A stretch of 64,000 bases of DNA from Lachnospiraceae bacterium. GTDB lineage: Bacteria > Bacillota > Clostridia > Lachnospirales > Lachnospiraceae. The notes under the pieces are model-generated. The model saw only the letters and a program-made list of their open reading frames with translations, did not search any database and had not been told where the DNA came from. The stretch spans positions 51,502 to 115,501 of the forward strand of contig JAAWEL010000047.1 in assembly GCA_022794255.1 (NCBI GenBank), given 5' to 3'. This document shows, in pieces, positions 8,813 to 17,759 of the stretch; the stretch's first letter is position 1; each line of letters opens with the position of its first letter. Both the position numbers and the translations under genes were made by a program.

Positions 8813-10206
8813 AATTTTCGTTTAAGCTGCTTTTGTGGACCATTATCGTGCTGGCGCTGGCTTTGGGGATCAGCGGGTATTATTTTGTGGATTATGTATT
8901 TCAGACCTCCATGGAGCGGGAGATGGGACAGGCGATGGATGAGAGCCGGATTCTGGGATTTGCTTTTGAGACGGCGGCTCTTAACGCACCCACAAAATAT
9001 GATGTTCTGGCAGACAGGACGATAGAGGAGATTGCCCGGAATTTGGAGAACAAGGGAAGCCGCCTTCTGAGGATATCGGATGAACAGGGACAGAGGATTT
9101 ATGGGAGCAACGATTTTAAAGGAGACAGTTTTTTGCTACCCCGGACAACCAAAGAGATCCATACCTGGCAGGTCATCAGCTTAGGAGCGCATTACTACAT
9201 CCATACATGTATGGTAACGGACGTTATGGACCGGGTTTTATATCTTGAGACTATGAGGGACGTGACAGGGGTTTTTCAAGAGCGGGCAATGGGATTTTTG
9301 GTATATCGGCGGGTGACGGTTCTCATGCTGGTTTTGGGAACTTTTATTATGCATGGCATTGCCTCCTGGCTGACTAGGCCTATCCGGCTTCTGACCCGGG
9401 CTACAAAGCGGATGGCAGAGGGGGAATACGGCTATCGGGCCAGAAAGGTCAGTGAGGATGAGCTGGGGCAGCTGACCCTTGATTTTAATCAGATGGCCAA
9501 CACGCTGGAAGAGAATATTGCCACATTGGAGGAAGAACTGCAGGCTCGGGAGGACTTTGTGGCGGCTTTTGCCCATGAGCTGAAAACACCTCTGACAGCG
9601 ATTATCGGTTATGCAGATATGCTGCGTTCTTATCGGCTGGATGAGGAGAAAAGTTTCTTGTCTGCCAACTACATCTATACAGAGGGAAAAAGGCTGGAGG
9701 CTATGTCGTTTCGTCTTTTGGAGATTATGGTAACTCGCCATGGGGAGCCAGAGCTGCAGATGGTGTCAGTGGATCTTTTGTTTCAATATCTGTATGATAT
9801 GTATGCGACCAACAAGACCATGGGATTTCACCTGAAATACGAGGAAGGAACTGTGCGGGCAGAGCCTAATCTGATCAAGTCTGTGCTGATCAATCTGATT
9901 GACAATGCCTGCAAGGCATCAGAGCCGGGAAGCGTTATTGAGATAAACGGAAGAATGGAAAAGGGAAAATACCGGTTTTTGGTGAGAGATCATGGCATGG
10001 GGATTCCAAAGGAGGAGCAGCAGAAGATCACAAAGGCGTTTTACATGGTAGATAAATCCCGTTCCAGAAGCCGCAATGGGGCAGGGCTGGGGCTGGCCCT
10101 CTGCGGGGAGATTCTGACCCTTCATGGAAGTTTTTTGGAGATTGAGAGTGAGCCGGGGAAAGGAACCTGCATGAGCTTTGTGCTTTTGGGAGGTGGCGGA
10201 TTATGA
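8809..10206 (+). CDS. Sensor histidine kinase with HAMP domain
   Basis: 465 residues, inner-membrane kinase partner of the preceding regulator. Membrane span 1 covers about residues 5-28, an extracytoplasmic sensor about 30-165, span 2 about 168-188, and HAMP 188-240. The phosphorylated histidine is His256 in FAHELKTPLTA. The ATPase domain shows the N box (LINLIDNACKAS, Asn366), DHGMGIP (394-400) and GAGLGLAL (424-431). It overlaps the regulator and the downstream membrane protein by ATGA-type junctions. The sensor region has no recognisable PAS or CHASE fold, so the signal is unknown; the flanking extracellular proteins may contribute. Confidence 0.96.
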   Translation: MKFSFKLLLWTIIVLALALGISGYYFVDYVFQTSMEREMGQAMDESRILGFAFETAALNAPTKYDVLADRTIEEIARNLENKGSRLLRISDEQGQRIYGSNDFKGDSFLLPRTTKEIHTWQVISLGAHYYIHTCMVTDVMDRVLYLETMRDVTGVFQERAMGFLVYRRVTVLMLVLGTFIMHGIASWLTRPIRLLTRATKRMAEGEYGYRARKVSEDELGQLTLDFNQMANTLEENIATLEEELQAREDFVAAFAHELKTPLTAIIGYADMLRSYRLDEEKSFLSANYIYTEGKRLEAMSFRLLEIMVTRHGEPELQMVSVDLLFQYLYDMYATNKTMGFHLKYEEGTVRAEPNLIKSVLINLIDNACKASEPGSVIEINGRMEKGKYRFLVRDHGMGIPKEEQQKITKAFYMVDKSRSRSRNGAGLGLALCGEILTLHGSFLEIESEPGKGTCMSFVLLGGGGL

Positions 10207-11021
10207 GAAAGCGGGTGAGGAGCCTTTTCTTTGTCTTGCTGGTCATTGTGACTGTAGGAGTGTCCATATGGGGGCCGGAGGCACTGTCTGATTACAGGGA
10301 CCGAGGTCTTTTGGGAAAGGCTCACTTAGAGCAGGTGGAGCGGGCGGGGGAGGGGTATCGGTATAAGCTGAGTGAGGGAGAAAAGCTGTTCCTTCTTTCT
10401 CAGGCATTGAGTGGCCGGGAATATTTAGAGAGCAGGTTAGACGGAGGAGATCAAAAGGATTATTATCAGGGGGCAGAAGGAAATTATGCGCTTGTACTCA
10501 ATCATCAGGGCATATCAGAGAATACACTGACAGGGGAAGGAATTTATGATACTTGTAACCGGCAGCTGAACGAACTTAAAGCGGCAGGAATCCTGCCGGA
10601 TTCTGTAACAGAGATTGATCCAGAGCTTTATGAGGCTGTGCTGTATTCTGCCATTGATGTGCGGGAGCCGAGAAATTATGTGTTGGTGTGGAAGCTGGGA
10701 CTGGCAGACAGCTTAAGGGGGATCAGTAAGGAGAACCGGCTTATTGAGGCCTATGTGGACGCAGATGACGGAAAAATCTACGGGTTTTATGCCCGGACGC
10801 AAATGGAATGGGATGAGATGGATCCGGAGAACGTGATAAGGGAATGGTGCAGTTATCTGGGCCTTCCGGCTCCGAAGCCGTATGAAGAGATAAATCCTCT
10901 GACAGAGGCCACCCCCTTTTTCAGGAAATATGCAGTGTCCGGGGAGGGGGAGGAAGAAACGATTGTGACGGTGGGATTCTATGAAGGAATCCGGGAATTA
11001 TTTATCCGGATAACCCGGTGA
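10203..11021 (+). CDS. Membrane-anchored extracytoplasmic protein of the two-component module
   Basis: 272 residues. A basic start (MRKRVR) and one hydrophobic segment (about 7-24) indicate a signal anchor; the rest is predicted to lie outside the cell. I do not recognise a named family. The segment RLIEAYVDADDGKIYGFYART (about 179-199) reads like the beta-hairpin of PepSY-type inhibitory domains, a weak resemblance only. Its start overlaps the kinase stop by four bases, so it belongs to the same operon as the FG-GAP protein, regulator and kinase, and may be a signal-modulating accessory protein. Confidence 0.7.
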   Translation: MRKRVRSLFFVLLVIVTVGVSIWGPEALSDYRDRGLLGKAHLEQVERAGEGYRYKLSEGEKLFLLSQALSGREYLESRLDGGDQKDYYQGAEGNYALVLNHQGISENTLTGEGIYDTCNRQLNELKAAGILPDSVTEIDPELYEAVLYSAIDVREPRNYVLVWKLGLADSLRGISKENRLIEAYVDADDGKIYGFYARTQMEWDEMDPENVIREWCSYLGLPAPKPYEEINPLTEATPFFRKYAVSGEGEEETIVTVGFYEGIRELFIRITR

Positions 11022-11202
11022 AAAGGGAAAGATTCTGTGGCGAATCACGCTTTTATGTGATATACTTTTCACAAAAGGTTTGCGTGCCTGGTGCATGAAT
11101 CTTAAGACGGCGGACCGCTTATTGAGACCGTACATAGAGGAGGCAATTTCCGGATGTGTCACAGACGCAAAAGTAATTCCGGAAATTGAGGAAAGGAGAA
11201 AA

Positions 11203-12495
11203 ATGAAAACAGAGGAGACACTACAGTTTTTGGAGACTCAGCCGGTGAAGGAGCTGATGATTAAGCTTTACGGAGCCAGCAAGGCAGAGGAGAACCAGGA
11301 AAGATACCGGGACATGATAGAGAAATTCCGGGAGAACTATGGGGATCAAGAGATCCGGATGTTCAGCTCACCGGGAAGGACAGAGATCAGCGGCAATCAC
11401 ACGGATCACAATCATGGAAAGGTGCTGGCAGGCAGCATCAACTTGGACTGTGTGGGTGTCGCGGCAAAGAACAACTCCTCAAAAGTGAATCTGATCAGTG
11501 AGACCTTTAACCAGAAATTCAGCATTGACTTAGAGGACTTGGAGCCCAGCGAGAGGAAAGCAGGAACCGAGGATTTGCTAAAGGGTCTTTTACAGGGCTT
11601 TAAAGAATTTGGATACGAGATCGGCGGTTTTGATGCCTATATCACCAGCAATGTGATCAGTTCTGCCGGCGTCAGCTCATCGGCATCCTTTGAGATGCTA
11701 TTATGTGCAATACTCAATACATTTTTCAATGAAGGACGTATGGATACAGTGGCATATTCTCATGTGGGAAAATATGCGGAGAATGTATACTGGGACAAGG
11801 CATCCGGGCTTTTGGATCAGATGGCATGTGCAGTAGGCGGCCTGATAACCATTGATTTTAAGGATCCGGCTGCTCCGGTAGTGGAGAAGATTGATTTTGA
11901 CTTTGCCTCTCAGGATCACAGCCTGATTATTGTTCAGACCGGAAAAGGACATGCGGATCTGAGCGCGGATTATTCTTCTGTGCCCAATGAGATGAAGAAG
12001 GTGGCAGAGTATTTTGGCAAGGAGGTTTGTGCTGAGATTACCAAAGAGCAGGTGCTGCGCCAGATGAAAGGAGTGCGGAAGTTTGCAGGGGATCGTTCCG
12101 TAATGCGGGCGTTGCATTTCTTTGAGGAGAATAAGCGGGTGGAGGAAGAGGTGGCGGCCTTGAAAGAAGGAAGATTTGAGGATTTCCTGGCTGGCATTAC
12201 TGCATCCGGCAATTCTTCCTGGAAATGGCTTCAGAACTGCTATACCAATTCCAATTACCAGGAACAGGGGATCTCGGTGGCATTAGCTCTCACAGAGTTG
12301 TTTATCAAGGAGAAAAAGAAAGGGGCATGCCGGATTCACGGAGGCGGTTTTGCCGGGGTCATTATGGCTATGCTTCCCAATAATCTGGTGGATGAGTATG
12401 TAGAATATATTGAGGCAGCCTTAGGGGAGGGGAGCGCATACCGAATGAGTATCCGGCCTTATGGGGCGATTTGCATTGATGAAAAAGTTCTTTGA
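11203..12495 (+). CDS. galK: Galactokinase
   Basis: 430 residues, cytosolic GHMP kinase that phosphorylates galactose at C1 for the Leloir pathway. The galactokinase signature GRTEISGNHTDHNHG (about residues 58-72) and the GHMP ATP-binding loop VISSAGVSSSASFE (about 153-167) are intact, and a third motif CRIHGGGFAG lies near the C-terminus. The frame stays open back to 11080, but AAAGGAG sits seven bases before ATG 11203 and the protein then begins like other clostridial GalK proteins, so that start is used. galT and galE are not adjacent. A hairpin terminator follows at 12503-12527. Confidence 0.95.
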   Translation: MKTEETLQFLETQPVKELMIKLYGASKAEENQERYRDMIEKFRENYGDQEIRMFSSPGRTEISGNHTDHNHGKVLAGSINLDCVGVAAKNNSSKVNLISETFNQKFSIDLEDLEPSERKAGTEDLLKGLLQGFKEFGYEIGGFDAYITSNVISSAGVSSSASFEMLLCAILNTFFNEGRMDTVAYSHVGKYAENVYWDKASGLLDQMACAVGGLITIDFKDPAAPVVEKIDFDFASQDHSLIIVQTGKGHADLSADYSSVPNEMKKVAEYFGKEVCAEITKEQVLRQMKGVRKFAGDRSVMRALHFFEENKRVEEEVAALKEGRFEDFLAGITASGNSSWKWLQNCYTNSNYQEQGISVALALTELFIKEKKKGACRIHGGGFAGVIMAMLPNNLVDEYVEYIEAALGEGSAYRMSIRPYGAICIDEKVL

Positions 12496-12502
12496 AAGGA
12501 AT

Positions 12503-12527
12503 GAGAGCTGCCTTATGCAGCTCTTTT
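12503..12527 (+). terminator. Rho-independent terminator after galK
   Basis: AGAGCTGC (12504-12511) pairs perfectly with GCAGCTCT (12517-12524) across a five-base loop and is followed by T's. It also argues that the next gene starts after the hairpin rather than at the earlier in-frame TTG 12492. Confidence 0.6.
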
Positions 12528-12551
12528 CCATTGGAAATGAAAGGCAGAATG

Positions 12552-14087
12552 ATGAGACTTAAGAAGTGTGTGCTTGCTCTGATCTATTTTTTGATGATTC
12601 TGGCATGTCTTGGGATTGTTGTTTTTTTAGGGAGGGTTGGAGGCCCGGAGGAGAATTTAAGAGAAGAAAACATTGAGGAGTCAGAAGAGAAAACCAAAAT
12701 AGATGGGCAAGAGGAAGAGACACTTTTCCAGAAAGAGTCGGAGGAATGGAACAAAGAGGAGACCCAGACCGGGGAGCAGCCGGATTTTTTCGATGAGAAA
12801 AGCTGTAAAAGAGGATATTCCCAGACAGATACAGAAGAATGTTTGACAGAAACAGAGGAAGCTTACAGTCCTCCGCGGCTGATGATGGCATCGGATCTTC
12901 ACTATATCAGCGATGCCACGCACGATGAAGGACAGGCATTTTGTAAGATGGTTCAGGAGGATGACGGGAAGATCAGCATGTACAGCGATGTGCTTTTGGA
13001 TGTACTGACAGAGGAAGTTATTGCTGCAGCTCCATCGGCTTTGGTGCTGACCGGAGATATTACCCTCAATGGGGAGAAGGAAAATCATCTTAGGCTGGCA
13101 GAAAAGCTTCAAAAGGTTAAAGATGCAGGAATTTTGGTGTTGGTGATTCCGGGAAATCATGATATTAACAATCAAAATGCGGCAGTTTACTTTGGGGATG
13201 AGAAAGAACCAACAGAATATTTGGAGACAGGACAGGAGTTTGTTGATATCTACCATGAATTTGGGTATGACCAGGCGTTTGAGAGGGACAGCACTTCCCT
13301 GAGCTATTTTTGTGAGCTGGATGAGACTCACTGGATGCTGATGTTAGATACCTGTCAGTATGAGGATTATAACCATGTAAGCGGGAGATTAAGGCCGGAA
13401 ACTTTGGACTGGATCGAGGAATATTTAAAACAGGCAAAGGAGCAGGGAATTAAGGTTCTTCCGGTGGGACATCACAATCTGCTCTCAGAGAGCCGTCTGT
13501 ACACCACAGAGTGTACCATGGAAAATCATCAGGACATTATCCGGCTCTTTGAAAAATATCAGCTTCCTCTCTATGTCAGTGGCCATCTTCATGCACAGCG
13601 GATTAAAAAGCATAAAGCAGAGCCGGGGGTGGAGGAGGATCGCTACGGAATCAGCGAGATTGTACTTTCGCCTTACAGTATTCCGCCGTGCCAGTATGAG
13701 TATTTGCTTTGGAAAGAGGATGGGAAGCTGGAATTTTCCACCAGGCAGGCGGATGTAGAGGGATTTGCGGCAGAAAACGGAAGTACAGATGAAAACCTTT
13801 TGTGCTTTAGTCAGTATGGTACAGATTTTGTAAAGAGGATTGTGGAGGGGCAGGTTAAAAAGACGATTCGGGCCATTCCGGAAGAGCTGAAAAGCGAGAT
13901 GGCCGGACTGTATGGAGATATTTACTATGATTACTGTGCTGGTAATTCCATGGAGCGGCGGGAACGGTATTCTACCAGAGCCGGTCGGCTGTGGGAGCGG
14001 ATGAACCTGAACAATGGATATATGGAGGACATGGACCAGATGCTTGCGGATACAAAGGAAGGGATGCATGACTGGCAGGAGCCGTAG
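12552..14087 (+). CDS. Membrane-anchored metallophosphoesterase (calcineurin-like)
   Basis: About 511 residues. A signal-anchor (LKKCVLALIYFLMILACLGIV) is followed by an acidic linker and the calcineurin-like domain: ASDLHYI (Asp and His ligands), LTGDITLNGEKEN, VIPGNHDIN, VLPVGHHN and VSGHLHAQ, which together supply the bimetal ligands. The C-terminal 180 residues are helical and not assigned. It probably cleaves a phosphoester outside the membrane; the substrate is unknown. Several in-frame starts exist (12492 TTG, 12501, 12537, 12549, 12552); AAAGG is best spaced for 12552, and the two earliest sit before or in the galK terminator. Confidence 0.88.
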   Translation: MRLKKCVLALIYFLMILACLGIVVFLGRVGGPEENLREENIEESEEKTKIDGQEEETLFQKESEEWNKEETQTGEQPDFFDEKSCKRGYSQTDTEECLTETEEAYSPPRLMMASDLHYISDATHDEGQAFCKMVQEDDGKISMYSDVLLDVLTEEVIAAAPSALVLTGDITLNGEKENHLRLAEKLQKVKDAGILVLVIPGNHDINNQNAAVYFGDEKEPTEYLETGQEFVDIYHEFGYDQAFERDSTSLSYFCELDETHWMLMLDTCQYEDYNHVSGRLRPETLDWIEEYLKQAKEQGIKVLPVGHHNLLSESRLYTTECTMENHQDIIRLFEKYQLPLYVSGHLHAQRIKKHKAEPGVEEDRYGISEIVLSPYSIPPCQYEYLLWKEDGKLEFSTRQADVEGFAAENGSTDENLLCFSQYGTDFVKRIVEGQVKKTIRAIPEELKSEMAGLYGDIYYDYCAGNSMERRERYSTRAGRLWERMNLNNGYMEDMDQMLADTKEGMHDWQEP

Positions 14088-15071
14088 TCAGGGGGGAGCT
14101 GACCGCTGTTTTCCTGTTTGTAAAGGATTGTAATTTTTGACGGGAATATCTGGTATATGCTGTGTCTGGGAGACAAGATTCTTTTTTCTGTATTCTCTGG
14201 GAGTCATGCCAAATTTGCCCCGAAACCTGCGATTAAAGTAGGACAGATTCTCAAAGCCAGATTCGGCGGCTATGGTAAGAATAGAGTCCTCAGAAGCTAA
14301 GAGCATCCGGGAAGCCATGGTAAGGCGGTAATCATTTAAATAGGCAGTGAAGGATCTTCCAAAAGTATTTTTAAAGAATTTCATGAAATGAGACTGGCTG
14401 AAGCCTGCGGCTTTGGCCAGTTTTTCTATAGACAGAGGTTCATTGTAGTGCTGCTCCAAAAATTTCAGGATTTGCCTTGTTTTTTCCAGAGTTTTCTCCT
14501 GGGAGTGGAGACGGGGAGTGGGAGCAGACTTATGTGGTGTGACCAGGCCATGGTGATACAGAAGGAAATAAAGCTCATATAGCTTCCCCTTGATCAGCAG
14601 CTCGTAGCCATGGGGAAAGGTGCGCCGGATCTGATCGATCTGGTCAATACAGGCTGAGATGAAAGGATAAGATGTCATGTCCGGGGAGAGGCGGGGAGGG
14701 AGGCTTAGCTGGCGAAGATTGATGGGGGCTAAATAAGTCTCCCAGAGGCTGTCTGGCTGCCTTCCGTTTAACAGGGACAGTGGAAAAATAATATTTTCAT
14801 ATTCCATGGACAAAGAGGATTGTTGCCGAATGCTGTGGAGCTGTCCGGGGCAGACAAAAATAATATCTCCCTCTGATACCAGAAATTCTTTAAAGTCCAC
14901 ATCCACAATGCCAGCGCCTTTTTTGATATAAACCAGTTCCATCTCCTCATGCCAATGGAGGGGGACGTAGGTAAAATCGTGGGGAATGGAGCAGAGATAG
15001 GTAAGATAGGGAAAAGGGTTTCCCTGTTGGTTTAACTTTTCCTGATAGTTTTCGTACTCAGTAATGTTCAT
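14088..15071 (-). CDS. AraC-family regulator with cupin sensor domain
   Basis: 327 residues. The N-terminal cupin (PLHWHEEMELVYIKKG, then VSEGDIIFVCPGQLHSI) is typical of sugar-sensing AraC proteins. The C-terminal double helix-turn-helix carries LAKAAGFSQSHFMKFFKNTFG and AAESGFENLSYFNRRFRGKFGMTPREYR (about residues 205-300). It is transcribed away from glycogen phosphorylase, with 96 bases between its start and the phosphorylase leader ORF, so regulation of that gene is plausible but unproven. It converges on the metallophosphoesterase gene with no gap. Confidence 0.93.
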   Translation of the reverse strand: MNITEYENYQEKLNQQGNPFPYLTYLCSIPHDFTYVPLHWHEEMELVYIKKGAGIVDVDFKEFLVSEGDIIFVCPGQLHSIRQQSSLSMEYENIIFPLSLLNGRQPDSLWETYLAPINLRQLSLPPRLSPDMTSYPFISACIDQIDQIRRTFPHGYELLIKGKLYELYFLLYHHGLVTPHKSAPTPRLHSQEKTLEKTRQILKFLEQHYNEPLSIEKLAKAAGFSQSHFMKFFKNTFGRSFTAYLNDYRLTMASRMLLASEDSILTIAAESGFENLSYFNRRFRGKFGMTPREYRKKNLVSQTQHIPDIPVKNYNPLQTGKQRSAPP

Positions 15072-15167
15072 AAAATCGTCCTTTTTTTACGAAAATAGTA
15101 TAAGTTGATAGAATTGTACCATATTAGTCCGGAATAATGCAAGAAAAACCGAGAGGAGGTTTCTATA

Positions 15168-15233
15168 ATGAACATAAACGGTAATTATGAATTGCTTAAT
15201 CTGAGTAAGAAAAGCATGTTAAGGAGGAAATAA
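15168..15233 (+). CDS. Possible 21-residue leader peptide upstream of glycogen phosphorylase
   Basis: A short ORF that starts with ATG seven bases after an excellent ribosome site (GAGAGGAGG) and reads [20 protein letters not shown] plus one final Lys, then TAA. The stop lies two bases before the glgP ATG, and the glgP ribosome site (AAGGAGG, 15221-15227) is inside this ORF, so ribosomes finishing the leader could reinitiate on glgP. No function is known. It may be a coupling or attenuation leader, or an accidental frame; the double ribosome site favours real translation. Confidence 0.45.
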   Translation: MNINGNYELLNLSKKSMLRRK

Positions 15234-15235
15234 CA

Positions 15236-17527
15236 ATGAGACTTGCAGAAGAGTTGAAGAGACAATGCGGCAAGGAGATTTCCAAATGCGATAACCATGA
15301 GTTGTATGAGGCATTGCTGGCGTTGGTACAGCAGGAAGCAGTGAAGCGGGAGAGCAATGAAGGAAAAAAGAAAATCTATTATATATCAGCAGAATTTTTG
15401 ATCGGGAAGCTTTTGTCTAACAATCTGATCAATTTAGGTTGGTATGATGAGGTGCGGGATATATTAAAGACTAATGGAAAAGATATCACAGAGGTGGAGG
15501 AGGCTGAGCCGGAGCCGTCCTTAGGAAACGGGGGCTTAGGCCGTCTGGCAGCCTGTTTTTTGGATTCCATGGCAGGTCTTGGGTTAAATGGGGCAGGAAT
15601 CGGTCTTAATTACCATCTGGGGCTGTTTAAGCAGGAGTTTGCCGATCAGCTGCAAAAAGAGGCTCCCAATCCCTGGATCGAAGAGAAGAGCTGGCTGATC
15701 CGGCGGGAGGTTTCTTACCCGGTGAAATTTGGAAGCATGACCGTGCATTCCCGGCTCTATGACATTGCAGTGACCGGTTATCGGAACCGGACGGACTGGC
15801 TGCATCTCTTTGATGTGGAGAGTGTGGATGAGGGGATCGTGGGAAGTGGAATCTCCTTTGACAAACAGGATATTGCAAAGAATCTGACTTTGTTTTTGTA
15901 TCCGGATGACAGTGACGAGGCAGGGAGAAAGCTGCGGATCTATCAGCAGTATTTTATGGTCAGCAACGGAGCGCAGCTGATACTGGATGAGTGTGTGAAA
16001 AAAGGCTGTACCCTTCATGACCTGCCGGATTATGCTGTGATTCAGATCAATGACACACATCCGTCCATGGTGATTCCGGAGCTGATCCGCCTTCTTGCAG
16101 AGCGGGGGATTGACTTTGACGAGGCGGTGGAGATTGTGAAAAAGACTTGTGCCTACACGAATCACACCATTTTGGCAGAGGCCTTGGAAAAATGGCCGGT
16201 CTCCTACCTAAAGGAAGTCGTACCTCAGCTCCTGCCCATTATTGAGATCTTAGATGATCGGATCCGCCGCAAATACAGTGATGAATCCGTGGCGATTATC
16301 GACAGAAATGACCGGGTGCATATGGCTCATATGGATATCCACTATGGCTTTAGTGTCAACGGAGTGGCTTACCTTCACACAGAGATTTTAAAGAATACAG
16401 AGCTGAAGAATTTTTATGATCTGTATCCGGACAAATTCAACAACAAGACCAATGGCATTACCTTCCGGCGTTGGCTGCTTCATTGCAATCATCCTCTGGC
16501 AGACTATATTACCAGAAAGATCGGTTCTGGATATAAGCAGGACGTGGAGGAGCTTTTGAAGCTGGGAGCTTTTCATGATGAGGCATCCCTAAAGGAGCTT
16601 TTGGAGATTAAACATCAGAATAAGCTTGCATTAAAGCATTATCTTTTGGAGACTCAGGGGATAGAGATCAATGAAAATTCTATCTTTGATATTCAGATCA
16701 AACGGCTTCATGAGTACAAGAGGCAGCAGATGAATGCGCTCTATGTGATTCACAAGTATCTGGAGATCAAGAAGGGTAAAGTACCTTCCACACCGATCAC
16801 GGTGATTTTCGGGGCCAAGGCAGCGCCGGCTTATGTGATTGCCAAGGACATTATCCACCTGATTCTGTGTCTGGAAAAGCTGGTGAACAATGACCCGGAA
16901 GTCAGTCCATACCTCCATGTGGTCATGGTGGAGAATTACAATGTGACTAAGGCAGAAAAGCTGATTCCTGCCTGTGATATTTCTCAACAGATTTCCCTGG
17001 CATCCAAGGAAGCCAGCGGAACCGGCAACATGAAATTTATGTTAAATGGTGCGGTCACATTAGGGACCATGGACGGAGCCAATGTGGAGATCGCAGAGCT
17101 GGTGGGCAAGGAGAACATCTACATTTTCGGTGAATCCAGCGAGACGGTCATTGACCACTATGAGAAGGCTGACTATGTTTCAAAAGATTACTATGAGAAG
17201 AATGAAGATATTAAGGAAGCTGTGGACTTTATAACCGGCAAGGAGCTTTTAGCTCTGGGATGTGAGGAGAATTTAGTGCGGCTTCACGATGAGCTTTTAA
17301 ATAAAGACTGGTTTATGACTCTTCTTGACTATGAGAGCTATGCGAAGGCCAGGGAGCAGGCTTATAAGGATTATGAGGACCGGATGGAGTGGGCAAAGAA
17401 GATGCTGGTAAATATCAGCAAGGCAGGCTTCTTCTCCTCTGACCGGACCATCCGGGAATATGACCGGGATATCTGGAAGCTTGGCGGAAACAGCCAGGAA
17501 TCCGAAGAGACATTGGAATCAAAATAA
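15236..17527 (+). CDS. glgP: Glycogen/alpha-glucan phosphorylase
   Basis: 763 residues, cytosolic PLP enzyme that releases glucose-1-phosphate from alpha-1,4-glucans. The N-terminal half has [17 protein letters not shown] and [21 protein letters not shown]. The C-terminal half holds the PLP site region [29 protein letters not shown] (about residues 588-616), whose lysine would carry the cofactor. It is a little shorter than the 800-850 of many homologues but no key block is missing. It is a single-gene unit with a leader ORF before it and a strong terminator after it; no other glg gene is in the window. Confidence 0.96.
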   Translation: MRLAEELKRQCGKEISKCDNHELYEALLALVQQEAVKRESNEGKKKIYYISAEFLIGKLLSNNLINLGWYDEVRDILKTNGKDITEVEEAEPEPSLGNGGLGRLAACFLDSMAGLGLNGAGIGLNYHLGLFKQEFADQLQKEAPNPWIEEKSWLIRREVSYPVKFGSMTVHSRLYDIAVTGYRNRTDWLHLFDVESVDEGIVGSGISFDKQDIAKNLTLFLYPDDSDEAGRKLRIYQQYFMVSNGAQLILDECVKKGCTLHDLPDYAVIQINDTHPSMVIPELIRLLAERGIDFDEAVEIVKKTCAYTNHTILAEALEKWPVSYLKEVVPQLLPIIEILDDRIRRKYSDESVAIIDRNDRVHMAHMDIHYGFSVNGVAYLHTEILKNTELKNFYDLYPDKFNNKTNGITFRRWLLHCNHPLADYITRKIGSGYKQDVEELLKLGAFHDEASLKELLEIKHQNKLALKHYLLETQGIEINENSIFDIQIKRLHEYKRQQMNALYVIHKYLEIKKGKVPSTPITVIFGAKAAPAYVIAKDIIHLILCLEKLVNNDPEVSPYLHVVMVENYNVTKAEKLIPACDISQQISLASKEASGTGNMKFMLNGAVTLGTMDGANVEIAELVGKENIYIFGESSETVIDHYEKADYVSKDYYEKNEDIKEAVDFITGKELLALGCEENLVRLHDELLNKDWFMTLLDYESYAKAREQAYKDYEDRMEWAKKMLVNISKAGFFSSDRTIREYDRDIWKLGGNSQESEETLESK

Positions 17528-17538
17528 AACAGCCAAAG

Positions 17539-17577
17539 GCAGCCCTTCATCCATTGATTGATGAGGGCTGCTTTTTT
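17539..17577 (+). terminator. Rho-independent terminator after glgP
   Basis: GCAGCCC-T-TCATC pairs with GATGAGGGCTGC across an eight-base loop, with one bulged T, followed by six T's. Confidence 0.85.
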
Positions 17578-17646
17578 ACAAAAATTTTTCTTTTTTCTGA
17601 AAACATAAAGGCTATCTTACGCTTTCTTACGGAATCTCCCCACCTG

Positions 17647-17675
17647 TTGACCTTGGAGCCGTTCCAGGGTGTAAA
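17647..17675 (+). promoter_or_regulatory. Possible promoter of the cell-wall-binding protein gene
   Basis: TTGACC (17647-17652) and TGTAAA (17670-17675) are 17 bases apart, 85 bases before the ATG. The -10 box is weak. Confidence 0.35.
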
Positions 17676-17759
17676 GTGATGACATCGGCAGGAAACATTG
17701 CCGGAGATGCAGATGGAATTGCATAAAGATCAGGAATCGTATCAGGAAGGAGAAGAAAA

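Noticed and set aside
12681..13331. Long open frame opposite the metallophosphoesterase gene
   Set aside because: It mirrors a well-supported gene; residue composition is that of an antisense frame.
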